Shown piece by piece: positions 6,587-13,583 of a stretch of DNA of 13,594 bases. The notes under the pieces were generated by a model. That model was not told where the DNA came from, ran no database searches, and was given only the letters and a program-made list of their open reading frames with translations. Origin of the DNA: Ruminococcus sp. (GTDB lineage Bacteria > Bacillota > Clostridia > Oscillospirales > Ruminococcaceae); the NCBI GenBank assembly GCA_029063695.1, contig JAIDNR010000378.1, forward strand, positions 1 to 13,594. Reading direction: 5' to 3'. A program made the position numbers and the translations under genes. Position 1 is the stretch's first letter. Each line of letters begins with the position of its first letter.

Positions 6587-8818
6587 ATGAAGAAAAGATT
6601 TGCCTTATGCCTGACAGTTGTCTTTATGCTCGTTTTTTCGGGAAACGTCCATGCTGTTGATGTTTCCACAGATTATGCTGTTGAAACTGTTGAAAACTCT
6701 GTTGAAAATTTTGTTGATATTGTTGAAACTGTTGAAAACTATGTGGAAAAAGAATTTTCAGAATGTGCCGAAAATAATGACTATATTCTCCAGATTGACA
6801 ATAATTCGGGAATTATAGGACTTGAAAACAAGCATACAGGCTATATATGGTATTCGTCTCCACTTGATACTGAAAGTGACGAGTCAGCGTCAGAACTGAT
6901 AAAAAATGAGATTCTTTCGTCAAATATATTGAGATATGGCATTCCCGAAAAGCGTACAAACAATAATTATCTCCGTTCAAATACAAGCGACTGTAAATTT
7001 TCCGTAAGCAGTATTGATAACGGCGTACGCATTACGTATAAATACAGTGCGGGATTTGAATTTCCTGTTGATTATACTCTTGAATCCGACTGTCTGAAAG
7101 CAAGTCTTAAAATATCGGAGATTAAAGAAAGCAATCCTCAGAATATTGCAACGGAAGTAACAATTATGGGAAGTTTCGGTGCGGCTGATGATGATGAGGA
7201 CGGATATTTTTTGATTCCTGACGGTTCAGGTGCATTGGTGAGATTCAACAATAACAGGACAACCGATGTAAATGCCTATTCTCAGAATGTCTATGGCAAT
7301 GATATAACGGCAGTTCCTGCAACAAGAGGTGCAGTCACGGAGCAGGTTTATCTTCCAGTATATGGCATTGTAAAGCAGGATAATGCAATGTTGGTTGTTG
7401 CAGAAAAAGGTGATTCAAACGCATATATCACGGCAAAGATATCGGGACAGTCCAACAGCAGGTACAACCTCTGTCGTTTCACTTTTGTCCTCAGAAATAC
7501 TGATACTTTCTATATGTCGGGGAACAGTACTGATAAATTTACGGTATTTGAACAGGGTGAAATTGCAGGAGATGATATTGAACTGAAATATTATCCGATT
7601 TCTAAAAAAGATGCGGATTATATTGATATAGCCGAAAAATACAGGGATTATCTTATACAGAATGGTATTGAAACAAAGAAAAGCAGTTCAGCGGCGTATA
7701 TAAATCTTTACGGCGGTGCAAAAAAAAAGAAAAGTATTTTCGGTATACCAATGACTATAAAACAGAGTACAACGGATTACCGACAGGCTGAGAAAATAAT
7801 ATCAGAACTTAATAACAAGGGGGCGGACAATCTTGTCATATTGTACAAAAACTGGACTGATGACGGCATGGAAAACAAAATTGATACAAGTGCATCTCCG
7901 TCGGGTACTCTGGGGGGAAAATCGGGATTCAATAAGTTTGTCGATTTAATCAATGACAATGGCTTTTTATTATATCCAGCAACAGACAACAGAAATTTTG
8001 TTTCGGGAAACGGCTATAATTCATTTAACAGTACCTGCATAAGAATTTCGGGACAGTATTCACGCATTGTGAGCTATGACAGAGCTTTCGGCATTCCCGA
8101 CGGATTCAGTAAAAATATGTCACTTCTTTCGCCACGGTATTTCAATGAAGTTTTCACCCGAACGACTGAAAATTACGTTAAATCAGGTCTTACGGGAATT
8201 TCACCCTCAGAACTCACAACGTCCCTTTACGGCGATTACGGTAAAAATAAAATATCACGCTTCAATTCTATGGAGTTGACTGAAATTGCATTACAGACGC
8301 TTTCCGAAAGTCTCACGGACGGTATTCTTGCGGACGGTGCAAATGCCTATGCTCTGCCTTATGTGAATCACATAACGAATGTACCGCTTGAATCAAGTCA
8401 CTTTGATATTTTCAGTGAGGATATTCCTTTTTATCAGATTGTACTGCACGGAATTATCCCATATTCATCAACCGCCCTGAACAGTTCACCAAATCCGACG
8501 GAAAGTCTGCTGAAATCAGTCGCTATGGGCAGTCTGCCGTGCTATGACCTTATTGCTGAGGAAACAAGCGTTCTTAAAGATACTGAGCTTGACATATATT
8601 ATTATGCATATGCAGACGGTAGGATTGACGATATAGCGGAGAAATACAGTATGCTCAAACCGCTTTACGATGATATATCGGACAGCACAATAACAGGGTA
8701 TGAAGTTTATGACGATAAAATAATAACATCATATTCAAATGGAACAGAAACAGAAATCAATCTTGAATTGCAGACAGTCAATTTCAACGGAAATATAATA
8801 GATCTGCATGAGGAGTGA
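6587..8818 (+). CDS. Exported DUF5696 protein, putative glycoside-hydrolase-like enzyme
   Basis: This is a 743-residue protein. Residues 1-23 are a type I signal peptide (MKKRF start, VHA before the cut). Residues about 32-57 are an unusual run of acidic heptads. Residues about 60-365 look like a beta-sandwich and contain the family hallmark IPDGSGALVRF (210-220). Residues about 369-660 look like an alpha/beta barrel: strands such as NLVILYKNW (415-423), GFLLYPATDN and TGISPSELTTSLYGDYG (D550), then SSHFDIFSEDIPFYQIVLHG around H605. The two-part layout resembles glycoside-hydrolase clans with an N-terminal sandwich and a catalytic barrel, so a carbohydrate-active role is plausible; catalytic residues are not assigned. 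TGAGGAG at 6571-6577 precedes the ATG. There is no C-terminal membrane anchor and no lipobox, so the protein is probably secreted or held by partners. It lies between the Yip1-like gene and the second permease pair. Confidence 0.8.
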   Translation: MKKRFALCLTVVFMLVFSGNVHAVDVSTDYAVETVENSVENFVDIVETVENYVEKEFSECAENNDYILQIDNNSGIIGLENKHTGYIWYSSPLDTESDESASELIKNEILSSNILRYGIPEKRTNNNYLRSNTSDCKFSVSSIDNGVRITYKYSAGFEFPVDYTLESDCLKASLKISEIKESNPQNIATEVTIMGSFGAADDDEDGYFLIPDGSGALVRFNNNRTTDVNAYSQNVYGNDITAVPATRGAVTEQVYLPVYGIVKQDNAMLVVAEKGDSNAYITAKISGQSNSRYNLCRFTFVLRNTDTFYMSGNSTDKFTVFEQGEIAGDDIELKYYPISKKDADYIDIAEKYRDYLIQNGIETKKSSSAAYINLYGGAKKKKSIFGIPMTIKQSTTDYRQAEKIISELNNKGADNLVILYKNWTDDGMENKIDTSASPSGTLGGKSGFNKFVDLINDNGFLLYPATDNRNFVSGNGYNSFNSTCIRISGQYSRIVSYDRAFGIPDGFSKNMSLLSPRYFNEVFTRTTENYVKSGLTGISPSELTTSLYGDYGKNKISRFNSMELTEIALQTLSESLTDGILADGANAYALPYVNHITNVPLESSHFDIFSEDIPFYQIVLHGIIPYSSTALNSSPNPTESLLKSVAMGSLPCYDLIAEETSVLKDTELDIYYYAYADGRIDDIAEKYSMLKPLYDDISDSTITGYEVYDDKIITSYSNGTETEINLELQTVNFNGNIIDLHEE
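6679..6740 (+). repeat. In-frame heptad minisatellite in the DUF5696 gene
   Basis: A 20-base unit (TGTTGAAACTGTTGAAAACT) occurs twice without mismatch, at 6679-6698 and 6721-6740. The spacing is 42 bases, which is exactly two heptads of codons. Shorter GTTGAAAA copies lie between. The encoded residues 32-59 read as four heptads, VETVENS, VENFVDI, VETVENY and VEKEFSE, with valine or phenylalanine at most a/d positions. This predicts a short acidic coiled coil just after the signal peptide. The tract looks like the product of local duplication and could vary in copy number between strains. Confidence 0.8.
8811..8815 (+). promoter_or_regulatory. Ribosome binding site that sets the start of the second MalF-like permease
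   Basis: AGGAG lies 7 bases before the ATG at 8823 and inside the last codons of the DUF5696 gene. The in-frame ATG at 8808 is upstream of this site and has no ribosome site of its own, so 8823 is the better start. Confidence 0.8.
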
Positions 8819-8822
8819 TAAA

Positions 8823-9725
8823 ATGTTAAAGAAACTTACCTATCAGAAACGCAAGGAGTTATGGGGATACGGATTCATCGGAATTTGGCTTGCAGGTACA
8901 ATAATATTTTTTCTGATACCACTTTTACAGTCGATATGGTGGTCATTCAATAAAGTTACTATAGATACGGGAAAATCAGTAACGCAATGGGCAGGATTTT
9001 CAAATTATTCCTATGCACTAAACACGGACGAAAAGTATCTTGTATATCTCAGGAATATGCTGTTTGAAACACTTTGGAAAACTCCGCTTATACTCATTTT
9101 TTCGCTTTTCACTGCTGTTATTCTGAATCAGAATTTCAAGGGACGTACTCTTGCAAGGGCTGTATTCTTTCTGCCTGTAATCATAGCAACAGGTCCTGTT
9201 TATGAAATAATAAGCGGAGATATAGGCAGAACGGGAAATACAGGTGCAGGGCAGTTCTCAACCCTGTTTTCAACTGATTTGACAGGTGAACTTCTGAAAT
9301 TTCTTGGAATATATGGCATAAGCGATGATATGAATGAAATAATTTCAAAAATTTCCGGCAATATTTTCGGAATTGTATGGTCAAGCGGAATACAGATACT
9401 TCTTTTTCTGGGAGCATTACAGAATATACCGAAATCCGCAAGAGAAGCCGCACTTCTGGAAGGTGCGGACGGCTGGGTGTATTTCTGGAAAATAACATTT
9501 CCCTATGTGAGTCCTTTCATACTTGCAAATCTTATTTTCACAGTTATAGATACATTCACAAATCCAATGAACACGGTCATGAAACGCATACTTACAATGC
9601 GTTCGGAATTTAAATTCGGTGAAGCTTCTGCAATGGTATGGATTTATTTTGGAATTATCCTTGCTTCAATCGGTCTTGCGACGGCTGTTATAAAAAAATC
9701 CGCTTATTATGATAATCAGGAGTAA
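8823..9725 (+). CDS. Sugar ABC transporter permease, MalF/UgpA/LplB-like (pair 2)
   Basis: From the chosen start this is a 300-residue membrane protein, MLKKLTYQKRKELWGYG..., whose first membrane segment is IWLAGTIIFFLIPLLQSIWW. The ATPase-docking EAA loop is at residues 208-214 (EAALLEG), followed by ITFPYVSPF. Between central membrane segments there is a longer polar stretch (roughly residues 125-180, GDIGRTGNTGAGQFSTLFS onward) than in the first MalF-like protein of this operon. Such an outer loop could contact a binding protein. Sequence similarity to the 2845-3735 permease is limited to the family motifs, so this is not a recent duplicate. It starts 4 bases after the DUF5696 stop and is followed after 5 bases by its MalG-like partner. 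No binding protein of its own is found here. Confidence 0.9.
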   Translation: MLKKLTYQKRKELWGYGFIGIWLAGTIIFFLIPLLQSIWWSFNKVTIDTGKSVTQWAGFSNYSYALNTDEKYLVYLRNMLFETLWKTPLILIFSLFTAVILNQNFKGRTLARAVFFLPVIIATGPVYEIISGDIGRTGNTGAGQFSTLFSTDLTGELLKFLGIYGISDDMNEIISKISGNIFGIVWSSGIQILLFLGALQNIPKSAREAALLEGADGWVYFWKITFPYVSPFILANLIFTVIDTFTNPMNTVMKRILTMRSEFKFGEASAMVWIYFGIILASIGLATAVIKKSAYYDNQE

Positions 9726-9730
9726 AGGAA

Positions 9731-10633
9731 ATGACAGAAAAAAAACAATTGATATGGTCTTTTTTCAGATTCATAATACTTGTCGGTATCGGATTTGTAA
9801 TTATATATCCGCTTATCTACATGATAAGCTGTGCATTCCGTGACAAAGCCGATATGACAGACCCGACCGTGATGTGGATTCCACGCCGTCTCACTCTTTC
9901 CATAATTCAGGAAACAATAGAAGCTATGGATTTTTGGAATACGCTGAAAAATACGGTTTTTCTGAATATAGGCTGTTCGTTTGTGCAGGTCTGCTCCTGC
10001 TCCGTTACGGGATATGGCTTTGCAAGATTCAGTTTCAGGGGAAAGAATCTGCTATTTGCTGTTGTGATAATGATGATACTTGTACCGCCGCAGATTATAT
10101 CAATGCCGCTGTATTCGCTTTTCCGACGTTTCGGTTTCGGAGATTTTTCGGTAAATCTCATAAACAGTATGCTTACAATGTATCTTCCGGCAATTACGGG
10201 CAACGGTATAAAATCAGGACTCATGATACTCATTTTTCGACAGTTTTTCAAAGGTCTGCCGCATGAACTCGAAGATGCCGCATATATCGACGGCTGTTCA
10301 CCTTTCAGAACTTTTGTACAGATAATAGCACCGAATGCATCGGCGGCATTTCTGACAGTATTCCTGTTTTCAGTTGTTCTTTACTGGAATGATTATTATG
10401 TAAGCTCAACTTTTTTCACAAATAATCAGACTGTTGCATTAATGCTGAAAAACCTTGATACAGAACTTAAAATGCGTCTTTTCAATTCCTCAGCAGTCGA
10501 ATTGAATCCCCGTGAACAGATTGTCTGGAAAGAGGCAGGCTGTCTACTTTCAATAACTCCCATGCTTATTATGTACATCTTTTTGCAGAAGCATTTCACG
10601 GAAGGCATAGAACATTCGGGAATAACAGGATAA
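9731..10633 (+). CDS. Sugar ABC transporter permease, MalG/UgpE/LplC-like (pair 2)
   Basis: This 300-residue membrane protein has an N-terminal segment (FIILVGIGFVIIYPLIYMIS) and the early ISCAFRDKADMTDP block of MalG-like permeases. Its EAA-type loop is at residues 181-188 (EDAAYIDG), followed by IIAPNASAAF, and it ends with a GIEHSGITG tail. AGGAG at 9718-9722, inside the end of the previous gene, lies 8 bases before the ATG. It is the last gene of the operon, as a strong hairpin terminator begins 3 bases after the stop. It is inferred to form the second permease heterodimer with the preceding product. A run of eight A residues (9738-9745) lies within its first codons. Confidence 0.92.
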   Translation: MTEKKQLIWSFFRFIILVGIGFVIIYPLIYMISCAFRDKADMTDPTVMWIPRRLTLSIIQETIEAMDFWNTLKNTVFLNIGCSFVQVCSCSVTGYGFARFSFRGKNLLFAVVIMMILVPPQIISMPLYSLFRRFGFGDFSVNLINSMLTMYLPAITGNGIKSGLMILIFRQFFKGLPHELEDAAYIDGCSPFRTFVQIIAPNASAAFLTVFLFSVVLYWNDYYVSSTFFTNNQTVALMLKNLDTELKMRLFNSSAVELNPREQIVWKEAGCLLSITPMLIMYIFLQKHFTEGIEHSGITG

Positions 10634-10636
10634 AAG

Positions 10637-10669
10637 AAAAACTCCCTGATTTTTACATCAGGGAGTTTT
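10637..10669. terminator. Bidirectional intrinsic terminator between convergent genes
   Basis: The inverted repeat AAAACTCCCTGAT (10638-10650) and ATCAGGGAGTTTT (10657-10669) forms a perfect 13-bp stem around a 6-base loop. It ends in a short T run on the + strand and a longer T-rich tail on the - strand. It lies between the operon stop at 10633 and the stop of the convergent gene at 10688, so it can serve both. Confidence 0.93.
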
Positions 10670-10687
10670 CAAAGAAAGAGAGATATA

Positions 10688-11308
10688 TTAAGAAAAACGC
10701 TTGTTATATTCATTATAAGCCTTTACAATAATTTCCGCACAGAGTTCGTCGCCGAGTTCACTGCTGTTGAGGCAGAGTGAATACATATCCTTATCCTGCC
10801 AGCTTTTGCCTGTATTTACATTAAAAAAAGTTTCACGGCGTTTATCAGCTTTTTTCATGATGTTTTCCGCACGATTTTCCTTAATGCCATATTCACAGAC
10901 GGCACGCTTGATTCTTTCTTCCTGCGGAGCATAGATATATACACTGAAACAGCCTTTATCCTCTAAAATATAGTTTCCGCACCTTCCGACAAGCACAAAG
11001 CTTTCTTCCTGTTCGGATATTTCAGTAATGATACGGCTTTCCATAAGAAAAACTTTATCAGACAACGGTAGATTTTCTTCCATTGAATGTGCGGGATTGG
11101 CAGAAAGCAGAAGTGAATACAAAAAGCTTGTGGGAACGCTTTCTTCGGCTGATTCAAGATTTTCGGCTGAAATTCCGCATCTTTCGGCAGTCATTTCAAG
11201 TATTTTTCTGTTATAGTAATTGATTCCAAGCTTTTCGGCAACAAGTCTGCCGATAATACTTCCGCCGCTTCCATACTGGCGTTCGATAGTAATGATAGTT
11301 TTCTTCAA
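10688..11308 (-). CDS. Cytidylate-kinase-like P-loop protein
   Basis: From the TTG start this is a 206-residue cytoplasmic protein beginning MKKTIITIERQYGSGG. The opening strand plus the glycine-rich loop RQYGSGGSIIGRLVAEKLG, then INYYNRKIL, is the pattern of the cytidylate-kinase-like family common in Clostridia. FVLVGRCGNYIL in the middle and YIYAPQEERIKR further on are also family-like, as is the basic KKADKRRETFF segment with its arginines. The loop has no Walker A lysine, and the usual GGRE appears here as GGSI. The true substrate of this family is poorly known, so this is not claimed to be a CMP kinase. An ATG at 11338 in the same frame is rejected as start: GGAGG lies after it at 11317-11321, and the mapped promoter leaves almost no leader. 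The gene is convergent with the operon and divergent from pckG. Confidence 0.85.
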   Translation of the reverse strand: MKKTIITIERQYGSGGSIIGRLVAEKLGINYYNRKILEMTAERCGISAENLESAEESVPTSFLYSLLLSANPAHSMEENLPLSDKVFLMESRIITEISEQEESFVLVGRCGNYILEDKGCFSVYIYAPQEERIKRAVCEYGIKENRAENIMKKADKRRETFFNVNTGKSWQDKDMYSLCLNSSELGDELCAEIIVKAYNEYNKRFS

Positions 11309-11316
11309 TGGAAAAA

Positions 11317-11321
11317 CCTCC
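11317..11321 (-). promoter_or_regulatory. Ribosome binding site supporting a TTG start
   Basis: GGAGG on the - strand ends 8 bases before the TTG at 11308. This strong site makes the TTG the likely initiation codon of the cytidylate-kinase-like gene. Confidence 0.8.
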
Positions 11322-11350
11322 GTTTCGATAGATTGCATTTCTTATATACT

Positions 11351-11379
11351 ATTATAACCGTAATATTTGGAAATTTCAA
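11351..11379 (-). promoter_or_regulatory. Sigma-A-type promoter of the cytidylate-kinase-like gene
   Basis: On the - strand TTGAAA (11374-11379) and TATAAT (11351-11356) are separated by exactly 17 bases. The start of transcription would be near 11344, which gives a leader of about 36 bases to the TTG start at 11308. Confidence 0.8.
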
Positions 11380-11480
11380 TATAAAAAATATCACAAATAT
11401 AAAAATCTGTGTTTTTCACAACTTTTTGTTGAAAACATTGTGCATATTACCAAAAGAATATTATTTCATGCGAATACAGG

Positions 11481-11501
11481 TATGACAAACCGATATGACA
11501 A
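11481..11501 (+). repeat. Tandem direct repeat TATGACAA upstream of pckG
   Basis: TATGACAA occurs at 11481-11488 and again at 11494-11501, a 13-base period. The pair ends about 25 bases upstream of the pckG -35 box. The position would suit an activator or upstream operator, but no regulator is identified. Confidence 0.5.
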
Positions 11502-11526
11502 GCGACAAAAAATTATCATTCTCCAC

Positions 11527-11542
11527 TTGACATATTGACATA
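11527..11542 (+). repeat. Tandem TTGACATA repeat over the pckG -35 box
   Basis: TTGACATA is present twice head to tail (11527-11534 and 11535-11542). The first copy contains the -35 box and the second lies in the spacer. The second copy sits only 9 bases from TATAAT, too close to act as a -35 box, so it could be part of an operator. Confidence 0.6.
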
Positions 11543-11555
11543 AATGTTATATAAT
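11527..11555 (+). promoter_or_regulatory. Consensus sigma-A-type promoter of pckG
   Basis: TTGACA (11527-11532) and TATAAT (11550-11555) are separated by 17 bases, a full match to the vegetative consensus. Transcription would start near 11562, leaving a leader of about 54 bases to the ATG at 11616. It suggests strong basal expression. Confidence 0.9.
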
Positions 11556-11615
11556 AGTAACTGAGGAGTATTTTGCTCTTTGCTAAAAAAGATTAATTTC
11601 AGGAGGTTGATTATC

Positions 11616-13448
11616 ATGTCACTTACAACAAATGCAAATGTTAATGCGTGGGTTGAAGAGATGATTGCTCTTTGCAAGCCCGATAAAGTCGTATGGATTG
11701 ACGGCTCACAAGAACAGCTTGACGAACTTACTAAAGAAGTTACTTCTCTCCCCGACGGCGACCCTAACAAGATGTATTATCTTAATCAGGAAAAGCTTCC
11801 CGGCTGTCTCTATCACAGAACTGCCGTAAATGACGTTGCCCGTGTTGAGGACAGAACTTTTATCTGTACAAGAACAAAGGAAGATGCAGGTCCGACAAAT
11901 AACTGGTGCGACCCTCAGGAGATGTATGCTAAGCTCCGCCCGATGTATGACGGCGTTATGAAGGGTCAGACAATGTACATTATTCCATATTCAATGGGTC
12001 CTGTTGCTTCACCTATTTCAAAAGTAGGAGTTGAAATCACAGACTCTATCTATGTTGTTCTCAATATGAACATCATGACAAGAATGGGCAAGGCTGCTTT
12101 CGATAAGCTCGGCGATTCAAACGATTTCGTTCGTGGACTTCATTCAAAGGCAAATGTTGACCCCGAAAACAGATACATTGTGCAGTTCCCCGAGGACAAC
12201 ACAATCTGGTCAATCAACTCTGCATACGGCGGAAACGTTATTCTTTCAAAGAAGTGCTTCGCACTCCGTATAGCATCATTCCAGGGTAAGAATGAGGGCT
12301 GGATGGCTGAACATATGCTCATTCTCGGCGTTCAGAAACCCGACGGCGATACAAAGTATGTGTGTGCTGCATTCCCGTCTGCTTGCGGAAAGACAAACCT
12401 TGCAATGCTTATTCCGCCTGAGGGCTATCTCAAGGACGGTTACAAGGTATTCACAGTAGGCGATGATATTGCATGGCTCAAGCCTGGCAAGGATGGCAGA
12501 CTTTATGCTATAAATCCCGAAAACGGATTCTTCGGCGTTGCTCCCGGAACAAATGCAAAGTCAAACTACAATGCACTTGCTTCAACAATGAAAAACGCTA
12601 TCTTCACAAACGTTGCTCTCAACAATGCTGATAATACAGTATGGTGGGAAGGTCTTGACAAGAATCCACCTGAGGACGCTACAGAGTGGAAAGGCTCAAA
12701 GGTAAACGGCAAGGAGTTTACAGAAACTATCGGTGCGGACGGCAAGAAACAGAAGCTCGCTCACCCGAACTCACGTTTCACAGCTCCTGCAACAAACTGC
12801 CCATGCATTTCACCTGAATTTGATAATCCTGAAGGTGTTCCGATTTCCGCTATTATTTTCGGCGGCCGACGTGCTTCCACAACTCCTCTTGTATATCAGT
12901 CATTTGACTGGACACACGGTACTTATGTTGGTTCTGCTGTTTCATCTGAAACAACCGCAGCAGCAGCAGGTGCTGTAGGCGTTCTCCGCCATGACCCTAT
13001 GGCTATGAAGCCGTTCATCGGATACAATGTAGGCGACTACTGGGCTCACTGGCTTGAAATGGGCGAGAAGCTCGGTGATAAAGCTCCGAAGATTTTCAAT
13101 GTAAACTGGTTCAAGCAGGACGAAAACGGTAACTTCATCTGGCCCGGATTCGGCGACAATATGAGAGTTCTTGACTGGATTATCAAACGCTGTGAGGGTA
13201 CTGTTGAGGCTGATGAAACAGCTATCGGTTATCTTCCAAAGAAGGGCGACATCAATGTTGCAGGCATAGAGGACGAAGTTACTCCCGAAATTATGGATAA
13301 GCTCCTCAATGTTGATACAGACCTCTGGAAAGCTGAAATTGCTGAAATGAGAAGATACTACAACGATGATATTGCTGCTAAGGGCGGAAAGATTCCTCAG
13401 GCTCTCTATGAAGAACTTGACAAGATTGAAGCAAGACTTAACAAGTAA
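11616..13448 (+). CDS. pckG: Phosphoenolpyruvate carboxykinase (GTP)
   Basis: This cytosolic enzyme interconverts oxaloacetate plus GTP with phosphoenolpyruvate, CO2 and GDP. The 610-residue length fits the GTP family. Its nucleotide loop FPSACGKTN is at residues 253-261, with the reactive-type cysteine C257 and lysine K259. The metal-binding GDDIAWL is at 282-288, and ENGFFGVAPGT, NWFKQDENGNFIWPGFGDN and RVLDWIIKRCEG are also present. In fermentative gut anaerobes PEPCK often runs in the carboxylating direction toward oxaloacetate and succinate; that direction is inferred here. The ATG at 11616 is chosen because AGGAGG (11601-11606) lies 9 bases upstream; an in-frame TTG at 11580 would put that site inside the gene. 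Codons are visibly richer in C/G endings (CTC, AAG) than in the transport operon, as expected for a highly expressed gene. It is monocistronic between its own promoter and the hairpin at 13508. Confidence 0.97.
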   Translation: MSLTTNANVNAWVEEMIALCKPDKVVWIDGSQEQLDELTKEVTSLPDGDPNKMYYLNQEKLPGCLYHRTAVNDVARVEDRTFICTRTKEDAGPTNNWCDPQEMYAKLRPMYDGVMKGQTMYIIPYSMGPVASPISKVGVEITDSIYVVLNMNIMTRMGKAAFDKLGDSNDFVRGLHSKANVDPENRYIVQFPEDNTIWSINSAYGGNVILSKKCFALRIASFQGKNEGWMAEHMLILGVQKPDGDTKYVCAAFPSACGKTNLAMLIPPEGYLKDGYKVFTVGDDIAWLKPGKDGRLYAINPENGFFGVAPGTNAKSNYNALASTMKNAIFTNVALNNADNTVWWEGLDKNPPEDATEWKGSKVNGKEFTETIGADGKKQKLAHPNSRFTAPATNCPCISPEFDNPEGVPISAIIFGGRRASTTPLVYQSFDWTHGTYVGSAVSSETTAAAAGAVGVLRHDPMAMKPFIGYNVGDYWAHWLEMGEKLGDKAPKIFNVNWFKQDENGNFIWPGFGDNMRVLDWIIKRCEGTVEADETAIGYLPKKGDINVAGIEDEVTPEIMDKLLNVDTDLWKAEIAEMRRYYNDDIAAKGGKIPQALYEELDKIEARLNK

Positions 13449-13507
13449 TCGTTTCTTATATGACAAAAAGTTTCCTGATTAAAGACGGGCACTCATAAAG
13501 AAGTTTT

Positions 13508-13548
13508 CGCCATAGCACTTATGATTTTCAGTCAAAAGTGCTATGGCG
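13508..13548 (+). terminator. Hairpin terminator downstream of pckG
   Basis: CGCCATAGCACTT (13508-13520) and AAGTGCTATGGCG (13536-13548) form a perfect 13-bp stem with a 15-base loop, followed by a short T-rich tail (TTTCTATT). The T run is modest, so efficiency is uncertain, but the position 60 bases after pckG fits a terminator. Confidence 0.8.
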
Positions 13549-13554
13549 TTTCTA

Positions 13555-13583
13555 TTGACAATGTAACGGCTTTGATGTATAAT
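13555..13583 (+). promoter_or_regulatory. Consensus sigma-A-type promoter for a gene beyond the window
   Basis: TTGACA (13555-13560) and TATAAT (13578-13583) are spaced by 17 bases. It lies directly after the pckG terminator and points rightward, so the next gene is expected just outside the window. Confidence 0.85.

Noticed and set aside
6679..6740. Short direct repeats considered as a CRISPR fragment
   Set aside because: The repeats are in frame inside a coding gene, have a heptad period, and lack unique spacers of constant length.
8808..8822. Upstream ATG for the second MalF-like permease (adds MRSDK)
   Set aside because: The AGGAG site at 8811-8815 lies inside this extension and is well placed for the ATG at 8823. 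No ribosome site precedes 8808.
11408..11442. TGTG-N5-CACA and CACAA...TTGTG inverted repeats in the divergent intergenic region, possible Crp- or Rex-type site
   Set aside because: The half-sites are only 4-5 bases in an A/T-rich stretch, and neither spacing matches a regulator site that I know well.
11535..11540. Second TTGACA as an alternative -35 box for pckG
   Set aside because: It is only 9 bases from TATAAT, far too close; the first TTGACA has the optimal 17-base spacing.
11580..11615. Longer pckG starting at TTG 11580
   Set aside because: The extension would contain the AGGAGG ribosome site that clearly serves ATG 11616, and the added residues do not look like PEPCK.
12942..13466. 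Antisense ORF of 174 codons within pckG
   Set aside because: It lies wholly opposite a well-conserved enzyme gene, has no ribosome site that I could see and no recognisable domain. Long antisense frames arise from the codon bias of the sense gene.
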